A stretch of DNA of 64,000 nucleotides from an uncultured Prevotella sp. (GTDB taxonomy: Bacteria > Bacteroidota > Bacteroidia > Bacteroidales > Bacteroidaceae): positions 1-64,000 of the forward strand of contig CADBVZ010000007.1 in assembly GCA_902798285.1 (NCBI GenBank), written 5' to 3'. Every line of letters starts with the position of its first letter. Within the stretch, counting starts at the first letter, position 1. Position numbers and translations under genes: made by a program. Below, in pieces: positions 40,582 to 49,693 of this stretch. The notes beneath the pieces were generated by a model, which was not told where the DNA came from, searched no databases, and saw nothing but the letters and a program-made list of their open reading frames with translations.

Positions 40582-43581
40582 ATGAGAAAACAAATCATAA
40601 TAATTGGGCTGTTGATAGCACTGTTTTCTGAGGCAGCACCCTTGGTAACAAGGATGATGCCGGCTAACGGTGCTGTGGATGTGAACCCTGATACCCACCT
40701 GACTCTAACGTTCTCAGAAGAGGTCATGGTTGGAGAAAAGGGCTTTGTTTCCATCTATGATAAACAGACGGGAAAGCTTGTGAATCGACTGGATCTGAGC
40801 ATCCCCGCTGGTCCTGCGAAAGGTCAGCCTGCCAATCCTTTAGCCCAATATACGCCTGTACCTTATATTTATAAGTCGGAACATATTACTAATCGTACAA
40901 CGAAGCCAGGCACTCCATCTGGCGTAAATGCTTGGGACACTGGTCGCTACCAGCTTGACATCATTGGAGGCTTCTCCGATGGATTCCATTTCTATCCTGT
41001 CATTGTGCATGGACAGCAGGCCACCATCTACTTGCATCACAACATGTTAGAGTATGGTCACGAGTATTATGTCACCATCGACAAAGGTGTGTTGGAGGGA
41101 TTCGACGGCATCAAGGGCAAGAAGGGTTGGACTTTCCGTACGAAGACTGCTCCGCCATCTCCTGAACAGCGGCGGCTCGTCGTGGCTGCTGATGGTAGTG
41201 GTGACTTTTCTACGGTTCAGGGGGCGATGGATTTCATCCCTGATTTCCTGACATCAGAAAGCGACCGATATACCGTATTTGTCAAAAACGGCGATTACGA
41301 GGAATTGGTCTATTTCCGCAACAAGCGTTTCGTCACCATCGAGGGCGAATCATGCGAGGGTGTGCTGGTGCATTATCCCAACAACGAGGTGTTCAATCCC
41401 CATCCTGCCGATATCAAGACCAACGAAGTGAAGGGCACGTTTCCTTCACGCCGTGCAGCCTTTGCCGCTGATAACAGCACTGACCTAATCTTCCGCAATA
41501 TCACCTTGAAGACTGATTGCAAGGGGCAGGCAGAAGGCTTATTGGTGAATGGTGAACGTAATTTCTTTGAGAATGTTCACATAATCGGTGATGGTGATGC
41601 GCTACAGGCCAATGGCAGCTGCTACTGGCTGAACTGTCGCATTGACGGAGGGGGCGATACCATCTTGGGGCGAGGTCCATCCTTCTTCAATCATTGTACC
41701 ATTACCAGCTATGGAGCTTTCATGTGGATCCGCAATACGGAAGAAAATCATGGCAACGTGTTTATCGACTGTTGCTTCAAGGGACTTTCCGCCTATGCCG
41801 AATTGGGCCGTCTGCCCGATAATAAAGGTAAGAACTATCCTCATGCCGAGTGTGTACTTATCAACTGCGAGTTAGAAGGTATCCCGGCTTCGGGCTGGGG
41901 AAAGGTAGACGAAGGTGCCACAACTGCTACCCTCTTGGAGTTCAACAGCCACGATCCGCAAGGCTGTCCCATCGACGTCTCTCAGCGCCACCCCTTACTC
42001 CGTCAACTCGATCCCTTCCGCGATGCCGAACTTATAGGCCGCTATTCCGATAGTCATTGGGTGTTAGGTTGGTGTCCCGTTCAGCCGCTTGTCTCGTCGA
42101 AGAGCGACGAGCAGATGTTGAGAGACTGGATCAAGGTGATTGCCTCCGATGAGTTTGGCGGGCGAAAGCCGATGTCGCCTTTCGAGGATAAGACCGTAAA
42201 TTATCTGGCTCAGCAGTTAGAAGAGATAGGCCTGAAGCCTGCTTTCAACGGCAGCTGGTTTCAGCCCTTCGAGCTGATCTCTGTCACAGCCAAGCCTCAG
42301 GGCAGCAAGCTGAAGGTAAAAGGCAGAAAGCAAGCAGAGCTGCGCTATCCGGATGATGTGGTGGTGTGGACGGCTCGTGCTACCGACAAGGTGGTGCTGC
42401 CGAAGGCGGAATATGTATTCGTTGGCTTTGGCATCCATGCCCCTGAGTATGGTTGGGACGACTATGCCGACATCGATGTGAAGGGCAAGATTGTGATTGC
42501 TATGGTAAACGATCCTGGCTACTACGACGCCCAACTTTTCCGAGGACGTAATATGACCTATTATGGACGATGGCTCTATAAGTTCGAGGAGGCACGTCGT
42601 CAGGGGGCCGCAGGCTGTCTGGTGCTGCATAATACCGAGGCTGCCAGCTATGGTTGGCATGTATGTGTAAATGGTCACATGGAGGACAATCTCGCCATCT
42701 ACAACCCCGATACCCGTAATGCCGATGAGCTGGCCATCAAGGGTTGGCTGCGTGAGGAAGGTGCCAGCAAACTGTTTTCTGCCGCTGGTATGAATATGGC
42801 TGAGGCGCTGGCAGCAGCCAAACGACCTGACTTCAAGAGTTTCTCGCTCAAGGTGAAAGGCGATGTCAGGATGGCTGTCTCCTACAATATTCAGCAGACC
42901 CGCAATGTGGGAGCCATCCTCCGAGGGACTGATATAGCCGACGAGGCAGTGGTGATGAATGCACACTGGGATCACCTCGGCATCGGCAAGCCCGATGAAC
43001 ATGGCGACTCTATCTATAACGGTGCTGCCGACAATGCCTCAGGCATGGCCAGCGCTCTGCTGGTGGCTAAGAAGTTCAAGGCGCTGCCCCAGCGGCCCCG
43101 TCGCAGCGTGCTCTTCCTCTTCCCCTCTTCCGAGGAGAGTGGACTCTTCGGCTCAGAGTATTACTGCAATCATCCGGTCATCCCCATGGAGAAGACTTCG
43201 GCATGCCTGAACTTTGAGAGCATCGGTCCTGCCGAGTTGACTCACGATGTGGTGATCTTAGGTGGCGGTGAGACCGACCTTGACCAATATTACGTGGCAG
43301 CAGCAGCGACCCAAGGCAGGACAATCTTCTTCGACGATGACAACTCTGATGGCTGGTTCTTCCGTTCCGACCATTATAACTTCGTGAAGAAGGGCGTACG
43401 TGCTGTCGTGGTGGAGAACGGTCTGAAGCCCGTAGATCCAAGCCGTCCCAACAAATACCCCATGCCCGTATGGTATCACAAGCCCTCCGACGAATATCAC
43501 GACGACTGGGACTTGAGTGGTACGCTGGCGAACACCAACCTGATCTTCAGCGTCGGCCTCTCACTCGTCTTTATTCCGTAG
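40582..43581 (+). CDS. Pectin methylesterase (CE8) fused to an M28 metallopeptidase
   Basis: 999 residues in one frame. Residues 1-497 are a near copy of the CE8 protein at 11517: signal peptide, Ig-like domain and CE8 beta-helix with GQAEGLLVNG and GGGDTILG. Where that protein stops after HWVLGW, this one continues into a PA-domain M28 peptidase without signal peptide. The PA region reads YVFVGFGIHAPEYGWDDYAD, and the two-zinc site is NAHWDHLGIG (His about 795), NGAADNASG (Asp about 818), PSSEESGLFG (Glu pair about 851-852) and SDHYNF (His about 931), so both halves look catalytically complete. I do not recall this combination. It may be a real bifunctional enzyme for pectin-linked wall proteins or a product of the recombination seen around it. 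Confidence 0.82.
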   Translation: MRKQIIIIGLLIALFSEAAPLVTRMMPANGAVDVNPDTHLTLTFSEEVMVGEKGFVSIYDKQTGKLVNRLDLSIPAGPAKGQPANPLAQYTPVPYIYKSEHITNRTTKPGTPSGVNAWDTGRYQLDIIGGFSDGFHFYPVIVHGQQATIYLHHNMLEYGHEYYVTIDKGVLEGFDGIKGKKGWTFRTKTAPPSPEQRRLVVAADGSGDFSTVQGAMDFIPDFLTSESDRYTVFVKNGDYEELVYFRNKRFVTIEGESCEGVLVHYPNNEVFNPHPADIKTNEVKGTFPSRRAAFAADNSTDLIFRNITLKTDCKGQAEGLLVNGERNFFENVHIIGDGDALQANGSCYWLNCRIDGGGDTILGRGPSFFNHCTITSYGAFMWIRNTEENHGNVFIDCCFKGLSAYAELGRLPDNKGKNYPHAECVLINCELEGIPASGWGKVDEGATTATLLEFNSHDPQGCPIDVSQRHPLLRQLDPFRDAELIGRYSDSHWVLGWCPVQPLVSSKSDEQMLRDWIKVIASDEFGGRKPMSPFEDKTVNYLAQQLEEIGLKPAFNGSWFQPFELISVTAKPQGSKLKVKGRKQAELRYPDDVVVWTARATDKVVLPKAEYVFVGFGIHAPEYGWDDYADIDVKGKIVIAMVNDPGYYDAQLFRGRNMTYYGRWLYKFEEARRQGAAGCLVLHNTEAASYGWHVCVNGHMEDNLAIYNPDTRNADELAIKGWLREEGASKLFSAAGMNMAEALAAAKRPDFKSFSLKVKGDVRMAVSYNIQQTRNVGAILRGTDIADEAVVMNAHWDHLGIGKPDEHGDSIYNGAADNASGMASALLVAKKFKALPQRPRRSVLFLFPSSEESGLFGSEYYCNHPVIPMEKTSACLNFESIGPAELTHDVVILGGGETDLDQYYVAAAATQGRTIFFDDDNSDGWFFRSDHYNFVKKGVRAVVVENGLKPVDPSRPNKYPMPVWYHKPSDEYHDDWDLSGTLANTNLIFSVGLSLVFIP

Positions 43582-45013
43582 GATTTTTCCTCATCTTAAG
43601 CTTGCCTTCTTGGATATAAAGTCCTTTCGGAGGGGTAATCAGTTGCTGACCCTGTAAATTGTAACACTTTCCTATAGTCTGATTGGATTCAACGACATGA
43701 ATGCCTGTTGTTGGTTTGGGAAGATCAATCGTGACACTTAGGTCATCGGTCCTGTCTTCTCGTCCGGGGATGCCATATCGGCTGGTATCCGTCAGCATAC
43801 TGCGAACGGTAGTGTTCACAAAGTCCCAAGTAAGACCCAGCTCGTCGAATTTACTATTCATAACCCCAGTCAACCTCAGCACTAACTGCGTCAACTCATA
43901 AAATGTCAGATAGGTTTGCGACTCACTTGACTTGTCTTCATTGCCTGCAGCATGGATGACGAAACCCTGCGCTACAAGGTCGCCAGCCGTCTCACTATTC
44001 ACTTCCTCACTTATGAATAGGTTTGTAGTTCCTTCCTTCAACCTCTCCTTAGCCACGTTCTGGAAATCGGGCACACCTGAAAGCGAAGTGATATTCTTCG
44101 ACTTTACCGACAGCTTTGTCTTATCGTTGCTGAGTGTCATCTGACGATAGCCACAAGGATAGGCCGCTGTAGAGCTGGTGATAATCTCATAAATGTCACC
44201 CGTCAAGTTATCATTCAAGTCTCTAGCTATCTCCTGGACATGGAAGTGTCCTGTCAGTACGACTCTCACACCTGATTCTATCAATCTGTCGCGCACTGTC
44301 TCATAGTCCTTTACGATATAGTCTTCATTGGTCTTCTCTATGTTCGACACATGTGGGAATAACAGGAAGTGCATCATGGCAAGCACCTGTTTCCCCTCGG
44401 AGCGAGCCTTCTCTGCACGATTGCAAACCCATGAAAGCGTAGAATTGCTCATACGTCCATGTCTGTCGCAGGCAATACCTATTACCACCAATCCGTCAAC
44501 AGGTTCGCAGCAGTAGGTAAGCGATTCCGTATCCCTGTCCGAGCTTGCACCATAACCATACTGCTGATACATTTCTGCAAACGCGTTGCTGTCGACCGTT
44601 TTGGCGGGACTGGTCTTGTCGCCATCGAATATGTAAGCAGTCTCCGTGCCCAGGTCATGATCGCCCGGAATCACCAACACCCTAATACCAGAGGCTCTTA
44701 GTCTGTCGAGCTGCTTTACCACAAGCTGATGACTCACCTGCTCACCATCTTTCGTCAGGTCGCCAGTAATCAACAGCAAGTCAGGCTTGTCTGCTATCAG
44801 TTGCGGAATAAGTTCATCAAATAGCTGTGTACTGTTATCAAGCATCGTTCGCTTGCCTGCCAAATAGTTCTGCCATGCAGAGCCATTGTTGACAATCAGT
44901 TCTGGAGCCATGACATGAATGTCTGACAGAACAGTAATCTTTGTCTCGGCTATTACCTGAGTCATCGACATCAGCAAGCCTAAAGTCATACTCAAGAGTC
45001 GTTTCATCTGCAT
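43571..45013 (-). CDS. Secreted calcineurin-like metallophosphoesterase
   Basis: 480 residues with a signal peptide (an alternative ATG lies two codons downstream at 45007). The metallophosphoesterase motifs are all present: LSDIHVM, ITGDLTKDG, IPGDHD, MMHF and LTGHFHVQE. The substrate is unknown. The protein ends KCYNLQGQQLITPPKGLYIQ plus EGKLKMRK, like the tail of the GH43 enzyme at 27409 and resembling type IX secretion tails. Its last 11 bases overlap the PME-M28 gene on the opposite strand. Confidence 0.88.
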   Translation of the reverse strand: MQMKRLLSMTLGLLMSMTQVIAETKITVLSDIHVMAPELIVNNGSAWQNYLAGKRTMLDNSTQLFDELIPQLIADKPDLLLITGDLTKDGEQVSHQLVVKQLDRLRASGIRVLVIPGDHDLGTETAYIFDGDKTSPAKTVDSNAFAEMYQQYGYGASSDRDTESLTYCCEPVDGLVVIGIACDRHGRMSNSTLSWVCNRAEKARSEGKQVLAMMHFLLFPHVSNIEKTNEDYIVKDYETVRDRLIESGVRVVLTGHFHVQEIARDLNDNLTGDIYEIITSSTAAYPCGYRQMTLSNDKTKLSVKSKNITSLSGVPDFQNVAKERLKEGTTNLFISEEVNSETAGDLVAQGFVIHAAGNEDKSSESQTYLTFYELTQLVLRLTGVMNSKFDELGLTWDFVNTTVRSMLTDTSRYGIPGREDRTDDLSVTIDLPKPTTGIHVVESNQTIGKCYNLQGQQLITPPKGLYIQEGKLKMRKNPTE

Positions 45014-45147
45014 ACCACTTTATTAACCTTGATGGCGCAAATATACAAAAAAAGTTGAGATGAAACTACATTTTAAAACAAAAAATAATTGGATTTCATC
45101 TTAAATAGTTATCTTTGCAACCGAATAACATAAAAACAATTAGGAAG
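45014..45147. promoter_or_regulatory. Divergent promoters for metallophosphoesterase and GH3
   Basis: On the minus strand TATATTTG (complement of 45038-45045) serves the phosphoesterase; TATCTTTG at 45110-45117 serves the GH3 gene. Between them an 8-bp inverted repeat, AGATGAAA (45058-45065) and TTTCATCT (45094-45101), spans the GH3 upstream region. The AACAAAAAATAATT stretch just before the second arm is similar to part of the shared pectin promoter element, but CGTTTGCC is missing. Confidence 0.55.
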
Positions 45148-47469
45148 ATGGTTAAGTTAAAGGGAATGATGTTGGCGGCAATGGGCGGAATGCTCATGGG
45201 GCTTATGGCTTGTGGCGGTCAGCAATGGTCGGAGCAACAGGTAGATTCGTTTATGTTGGTCACTCAGAAAGGTGGCCCCTCTCTGGGCTATTCGCCACAG
45301 TCTGGTGTGAAGATCCTGACGGTAGATGGTTATGCCTTCAAGGATCTGAACCGTAACGACTCTCTCGATGCCTATGAAGACTGGCGACTGAGCCCTCAGG
45401 AGCGTGCTGCAGATTTGGCTTCGCAGTTGTCGATAGAAGAGATCGCAGGTCTGATGCTTTATAGCAGCCACCAGGCTGTGCCGATGATTCCAACGATGGG
45501 TTTTGGCGTTTCTACCTACAACGATGGAAAGGCGTATGAGGAGAGTGGTGCCAAGGCTTCTGACTTGAGCGACGACCAGAAGAAATTCTTAAAGGACGAT
45601 CATCTGCGTGCTGTGCTGGTCACTCGGTTGGAGACACCTGCCATTGCAGCTGAGTGGAACAACAATATGCAGGCCTTCGTCGAGGGACTGGATCATGGTA
45701 TCCCAGCCAACACAAGTTCCGATCCTCGTCACGAGGCAAAGGCCACGACAGAATATAATGCAGGTGCTGGCGGACAAATATCTCTTTGGCCTACCTCACT
45801 CGGACTGGCTGCAAGCTTCGATCCTCAATTGGTTTATCGCTTTGGCGAGATAGCCTCTGAAGAATATCGTGCCTTGGGTATCGCTACGGCCTTGTCGCCT
45901 CAGGTGGATATTGCTACCGATCCCCGTTGGTCGCGCTTCAGTGGCACCTTTGGTGAGGATCCTCAACTGGCTACCGATATGGCTCGCGCCTATTGTGATG
46001 CCTTCCAGACCACCCCTGAGGCTAAGGGATGGGGCATGAAGAGTGTCAACGCAATGGTGAAACATTGGTATGGCTATGGAGCTCAGGAAGGAGGTCGCGA
46101 CTCTCACTATGCCTCTGGCAAATATGCCGTCTATCCAGGCAATAATCGTGAGATGCATAAGCGTTCGTTTGTCGAGGGTGCCTTCCATCTGGAGGGAGGT
46201 ACAGAGATGGTTTCAGCTGTCATGCCTATCTATAGTATCCTGTGGAATCAGGATCCTTCTGGCGAGAATGTGGGTGGCAGCTACAGCAAGTGGCTCATCC
46301 AGCAGCAGCTTCGTGATGAGGCGAAGTTCGAAGGCGTGGCCTGTACTGACTGGGGCATCACCCAAGATATGAAGGTACTGGACAGTCCTCGTGGCGGTAA
46401 GCCCTGGGGAATGGAGCAGTTCAATGAGGCTGAGCGTCACTATAAGATCCTGCAGGCTGGTGTTGACCAGTTTGGTGGCAACAACGCAATTGGTCCTGTA
46501 GTGGAGGCTTATCAGATGTGGTGCAAGGAGTTTGGTGAGGAGAGCGCCCGTGAGCGTTTCGAGCTCTCTGCCCGTCGCTTGCTGCTGAATGTATTTCGTG
46601 TTGGACTCTTCGAGAATCCTTACCTCGATCCTGCCGAAACAGAGAAGATTGTGGGCAAACCAGAATTTATGCAGGAGGGTTATGAGGCTCAGCTCAAATC
46701 CATCGTCATGCTGAAGAACCATGGAAATCAGGTCCTACCAGTAAAGGATCGCAAGAAGGTGTATGTGCCCAAGCGTCATTTCCCCGCTATCCCAGGTGCT
46801 TGGGGTGGTATCTCTGAAGAAAAGACAGTGGAGCCAATAGACCTTGCATTAGTGGGGAAATATTTTGACGTGGTGGATGCGCCAGAGAAGGCTGACTTCG
46901 CCATCTGCGTTATCGAAGAGCCCAGCACAGGCTTTGGCTTCAGTTACGACGATGTGAAGAAGGGCGGCAATGGTTATCTGCCGTTCAGTTTGCAATATGA
47001 AGACTATACCGCTAAGGATGCTCGTGCTGTCAGCATCGCTGGCGGCGATCCCATGGAGAAAACGACTAACCGTAGCTTCAAGGGTAAGACCGTCAAGGCT
47101 TATAATCGCGACGATATGGTGCTAATAGCAGAGACGAAGAAGGCTATGGGCGACAAGCCCGTTATTGTTATTCTGGAAACGGGAAGACCCGTCGTGCTCT
47201 CAGAAATAGAGCCTAATGCCGATGCCATCCTCGTCTCTTTCCAAGTACAACATCAGGCCCTGCTCGATATCATCAGCGGTAAAGCAGAACCCTCAGCCCT
47301 CCTACCCATGCAGATGCCTGCCGACATGAAGACGGTAGAGGAACAACAGGAGGATGTGCCTCGCGATATGCGCTGCTATCAGGATGGCGATGGCAACACC
47401 TACGACTTCGCCTTTGGCCTCAATTGGAAAGGAGTGATCAATGATGCTCGTGTAGAAAAATATAAATAA
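45148..47469 (+). CDS. GH3-family glycosidase, lipoprotein
   Basis: 773 residues from ATG 45148, which gives a lipoprotein signal (MLMGLMACGGQQ). The GH3 barrel shows ATDPRWSRFSGTFGEDPQLA, VNAMVKHWYGYGAQEGGRDS and the nucleophile region EGVACTDWGITQDM. The C-terminal domain (SIVMLKNHGNQVLPVKDRKK) is complete, without the PA14 insert of the other GH3. It is a different GH3 subgroup from the gene at 23323, with beta-glucosidase or related exo-activity expected. A carboxylesterase gene follows after 9 bases and ndk after it, so the three may be cotranscribed. Confidence 0.88.
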   Translation: MVKLKGMMLAAMGGMLMGLMACGGQQWSEQQVDSFMLVTQKGGPSLGYSPQSGVKILTVDGYAFKDLNRNDSLDAYEDWRLSPQERAADLASQLSIEEIAGLMLYSSHQAVPMIPTMGFGVSTYNDGKAYEESGAKASDLSDDQKKFLKDDHLRAVLVTRLETPAIAAEWNNNMQAFVEGLDHGIPANTSSDPRHEAKATTEYNAGAGGQISLWPTSLGLAASFDPQLVYRFGEIASEEYRALGIATALSPQVDIATDPRWSRFSGTFGEDPQLATDMARAYCDAFQTTPEAKGWGMKSVNAMVKHWYGYGAQEGGRDSHYASGKYAVYPGNNREMHKRSFVEGAFHLEGGTEMVSAVMPIYSILWNQDPSGENVGGSYSKWLIQQQLRDEAKFEGVACTDWGITQDMKVLDSPRGGKPWGMEQFNEAERHYKILQAGVDQFGGNNAIGPVVEAYQMWCKEFGEESARERFELSARRLLLNVFRVGLFENPYLDPAETEKIVGKPEFMQEGYEAQLKSIVMLKNHGNQVLPVKDRKKVYVPKRHFPAIPGAWGGISEEKTVEPIDLALVGKYFDVVDAPEKADFAICVIEEPSTGFGFSYDDVKKGGNGYLPFSLQYEDYTAKDARAVSIAGGDPMEKTTNRSFKGKTVKAYNRDDMVLIAETKKAMGDKPVIVILETGRPVVLSEIEPNADAILVSFQVQHQALLDIISGKAEPSALLPMQMPADMKTVEEQQEDVPRDMRCYQDGDGNTYDFAFGLNWKGVINDARVEKYK

Positions 47470-47478
47470 GAAACAGTT

Positions 47479-49140
47479 ATGATGACTAAGACCAATGCTT
47501 TTGCGATGCTTGCCATCGCTTGTATGGCACTCTTCAGTGCCTGTACCCAACAGAAGGGAACAGAAGTAACCCTTCAAGTAAAAACCCAGTATGGCATTCT
47601 GGAAGGTTTCGAACAGGATGGTGTAAAGAAGTTCCTGGGCGTTCCTTTTGCCCAGGCTCCTGTAGGCGAACTCCGTTGGAAGGCGCCTCAGCCCGTTCTG
47701 CCTTGGGAAGGTGTTCGTGAGGCCAAGCAGTTTGGCGACGATCCCATGCAACCCAACATCTTTGGCGATATGGCCTTCCGTGGCCCAGGTCGCAGCGAGG
47801 ATTGTCTTTATCTGAACATTTGGACTACAGCTACGACAACTGCAGATGCCCTTCCTGTACTTATTTATTTTAATGGAGGTGGACTCATGGCAGGTTCTGG
47901 TAGTGAACCCCGTTACGACGGAAGCTCTATTGCTAAGGAAGGTGTCATTGGTGTGACAGCCAATTATCGTGAGGGTGTGTTCGGCTTTTTTGCCCATCCA
48001 GAGCTCACAGCCGCCTCCGACTACAAGGGAAGTGGTAACTATGGTTTCCTCGATCAGGTGGCTGCCATCCAGTGGGTGAAGGATAATATTCAGGCCTTTG
48101 GTGGCGATCCTGACAAGATTACCATCGTAGGTGAATCGGCAGGCTCCTTCTCAGTCTCTCTCCTCATGTGCTCTCCTCTTTCCAAGAACCTGATTGCTGG
48201 TGCCATGCTCTCTTCTGGCGCAGAGGTGCTTCCCTATAAGGCTGCCACTCAGGCTGAGGCAGAGGCTGCTGGTGCAGAACTGCTCAAATCTGCAGGTATC
48301 GCTAGTCTGGCTGATGCTATGGCGATGAATGCCGACTCACTCCAGGCCATCCTGCCTCCAAGGGGTATGGCCAGTGTGGTGCTCGATGGTTATTTTATGA
48401 AAGAGAATGCTGATGATGTCTTCGAGAAGAACGAACAGGCTCAAGTACCTCTGCTGGCTGGTTGGAACTCACTCGAAGGCCATCCCTCACAGTCCCTTAA
48501 GGGTCAGGCACCTACACTCAAGAACTATAAGGATGCCATGAAAGCCACCTTTGGCGACATGACTGACGAGATTTTCAAGGCATACGGCATTGAGACAGAC
48601 GAAGATGTTTTGAGTCAGAAAGGTTTCGATCTCGCATCTGATCTCTTCACAGGTTTCCCAACCTGGAAGGTCTGCGATTACCACGCCAAGTCTGGTCTAC
48701 CCGTCTATCGTTACCACTATATGCATCCACGTCCTCAGGTTTCTGCCAAGATGGGCGATAAGGTTGGTGCATTGGCAGGTGGTGTCCGCGAGAAGACTGC
48801 CGAAGAGAAGAAAGCTGAGGCTCAGCAGCCTGCCATCGCTCCTGGTGCTGTTCACTCTGCAGATATCGAGTATGCCATGGGTACCCTCGATACCAACGAG
48901 TACTACGATTGGCAGGATGAGGACTATGCCATCTCAAAGCTGTTCCTCTCTTACTATGCCAACTTCTGCAAGACTGGTAATCCTAATGGTGAAGGACTGC
49001 CTCAATGGTCTGCCATCACCAAGGAGAATCTCGATGCCGCTCCTGTCATGAAGATTGACGTCGAATCAGCCGAGGTCGCCTCTTCAGAAAAGGAGAATGC
49101 ATATCGCACCCTCGAGAAATTCTATAAAAGTAAGAAATAA
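47479..49140 (+). CDS. Type-B carboxylesterase, lipoprotein
   Basis: 553 residues with a lipobox (MALFSACTQQ). The alpha/beta-hydrolase motifs of the carboxylesterase family are GVPFAQAPVGELRWKAPQP, SEDCLYLNIW, the nucleophile elbow GESAGSFS, Glu in AGWNSLEGHP and His in HSADIEYAMG. It could remove acyl or aromatic esters from plant polysaccharides next to the GH3 enzyme; the ester is not determined. A charged insert (KTAEEKKAEAQQ) precedes the His region. Confidence 0.88.
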   Translation: MMTKTNAFAMLAIACMALFSACTQQKGTEVTLQVKTQYGILEGFEQDGVKKFLGVPFAQAPVGELRWKAPQPVLPWEGVREAKQFGDDPMQPNIFGDMAFRGPGRSEDCLYLNIWTTATTTADALPVLIYFNGGGLMAGSGSEPRYDGSSIAKEGVIGVTANYREGVFGFFAHPELTAASDYKGSGNYGFLDQVAAIQWVKDNIQAFGGDPDKITIVGESAGSFSVSLLMCSPLSKNLIAGAMLSSGAEVLPYKAATQAEAEAAGAELLKSAGIASLADAMAMNADSLQAILPPRGMASVVLDGYFMKENADDVFEKNEQAQVPLLAGWNSLEGHPSQSLKGQAPTLKNYKDAMKATFGDMTDEIFKAYGIETDEDVLSQKGFDLASDLFTGFPTWKVCDYHAKSGLPVYRYHYMHPRPQVSAKMGDKVGALAGGVREKTAEEKKAEAQQPAIAPGAVHSADIEYAMGTLDTNEYYDWQDEDYAISKLFLSYYANFCKTGNPNGEGLPQWSAITKENLDAAPVMKIDVESAEVASSEKENAYRTLEKFYKSKK

Positions 49141-49158
49141 CCCCTAAAAACAATCAAT

Positions 49159-49623
49159 ATGGAAAAGACCCTTGTTTTATTAAAGCCCAGTTGTGTACAG
49201 CGTCAACTGATTGGTGAAATTGTGAACCGTTTTGAGCGTCGCGGACTCCGTGTGGCAGGTATGAAGATGATGCAGCTCAGTGATGAGATCCTGCGCGAGC
49301 ATTATGCTCACCTCGTTGACAAACCTTTCTTCCCCTCATTGACAGCTTCCATGCAGACATCACCTGTAGTAGCGCTCGCCCTCGAAGGCGTGGATGCCGT
49401 ACAAGTGGTACGCACTATGACTGGCTCCACCAACGGACGTGAGGCTGCACCTGGAACCATCCGAGGCGATTACTCGATGAGCAACCAGCAGAACATCGTC
49501 CATGCCAGTGACTCTACGTCGAATGCCGAAATAGAGTTGAAACGTTTCTTCCGCGACGAGGAGATTTTCGACTATACCAGTGGTGCCTTCAACTATATCT
49601 ATGGCGAAGGCGAGGCTAAATAA
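49159..49623 (+). CDS. ndk: Nucleoside-diphosphate kinase
   Basis: 154 residues. MEKTLVLLKPSCVQRQLIGE, the catalytic-His segment NIVHASDS, and GDYSMSNQQN are family landmarks. It transfers phosphate between nucleoside di- and triphosphates in the cytoplasm. It starts 18 bases after the esterase gene with no clear promoter between, so it may share that transcript. A 9-bp hairpin follows the gene. Confidence 0.95.
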   Translation: MEKTLVLLKPSCVQRQLIGEIVNRFERRGLRVAGMKMMQLSDEILREHYAHLVDKPFFPSLTASMQTSPVVALALEGVDAVQVVRTMTGSTNGREAAPGTIRGDYSMSNQQNIVHASDSTSNAEIELKRFFRDEEIFDYTSGAFNYIYGEGEAK

Positions 49624-49649
49624 CATCAATTTTAGTTTCTGAGAAACAA

Positions 49650-49680
49650 AGTCCAGGTTTGCTCTAAACAGACCTGGACT
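49650..49680. terminator. Hairpin after ndk, abutting the next promoter
   Basis: AGTCCAGGT (49650-49658) pairs perfectly with ACCTGGACT (49672-49680) around a 13-base loop. It probably ends the ndk transcript. The right arm ends one base before the TATCTTTG at 49682, so the same inverted repeat could also act as an operator for the next gene. Confidence 0.65.
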
Positions 49681-49681
49681 G

Positions 49682-49689
49682 TATCTTTG
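49682..49689 (+). promoter_or_regulatory. -7 element of the Memo-AMMECR1 gene
   Basis: TATCTTTG lies 4 bases before the ATG at 49694. That ATG is needed for the lipoprotein-like signal, so the transcript is likely leaderless or nearly so. Confidence 0.55.
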
Positions 49690-49693
49690 TGCC

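Noticed and set aside
42217-43002. 261-residue minus-strand ORF
   Set aside because: Antisense to the M28 domain, which has the complete zinc-ligand set.
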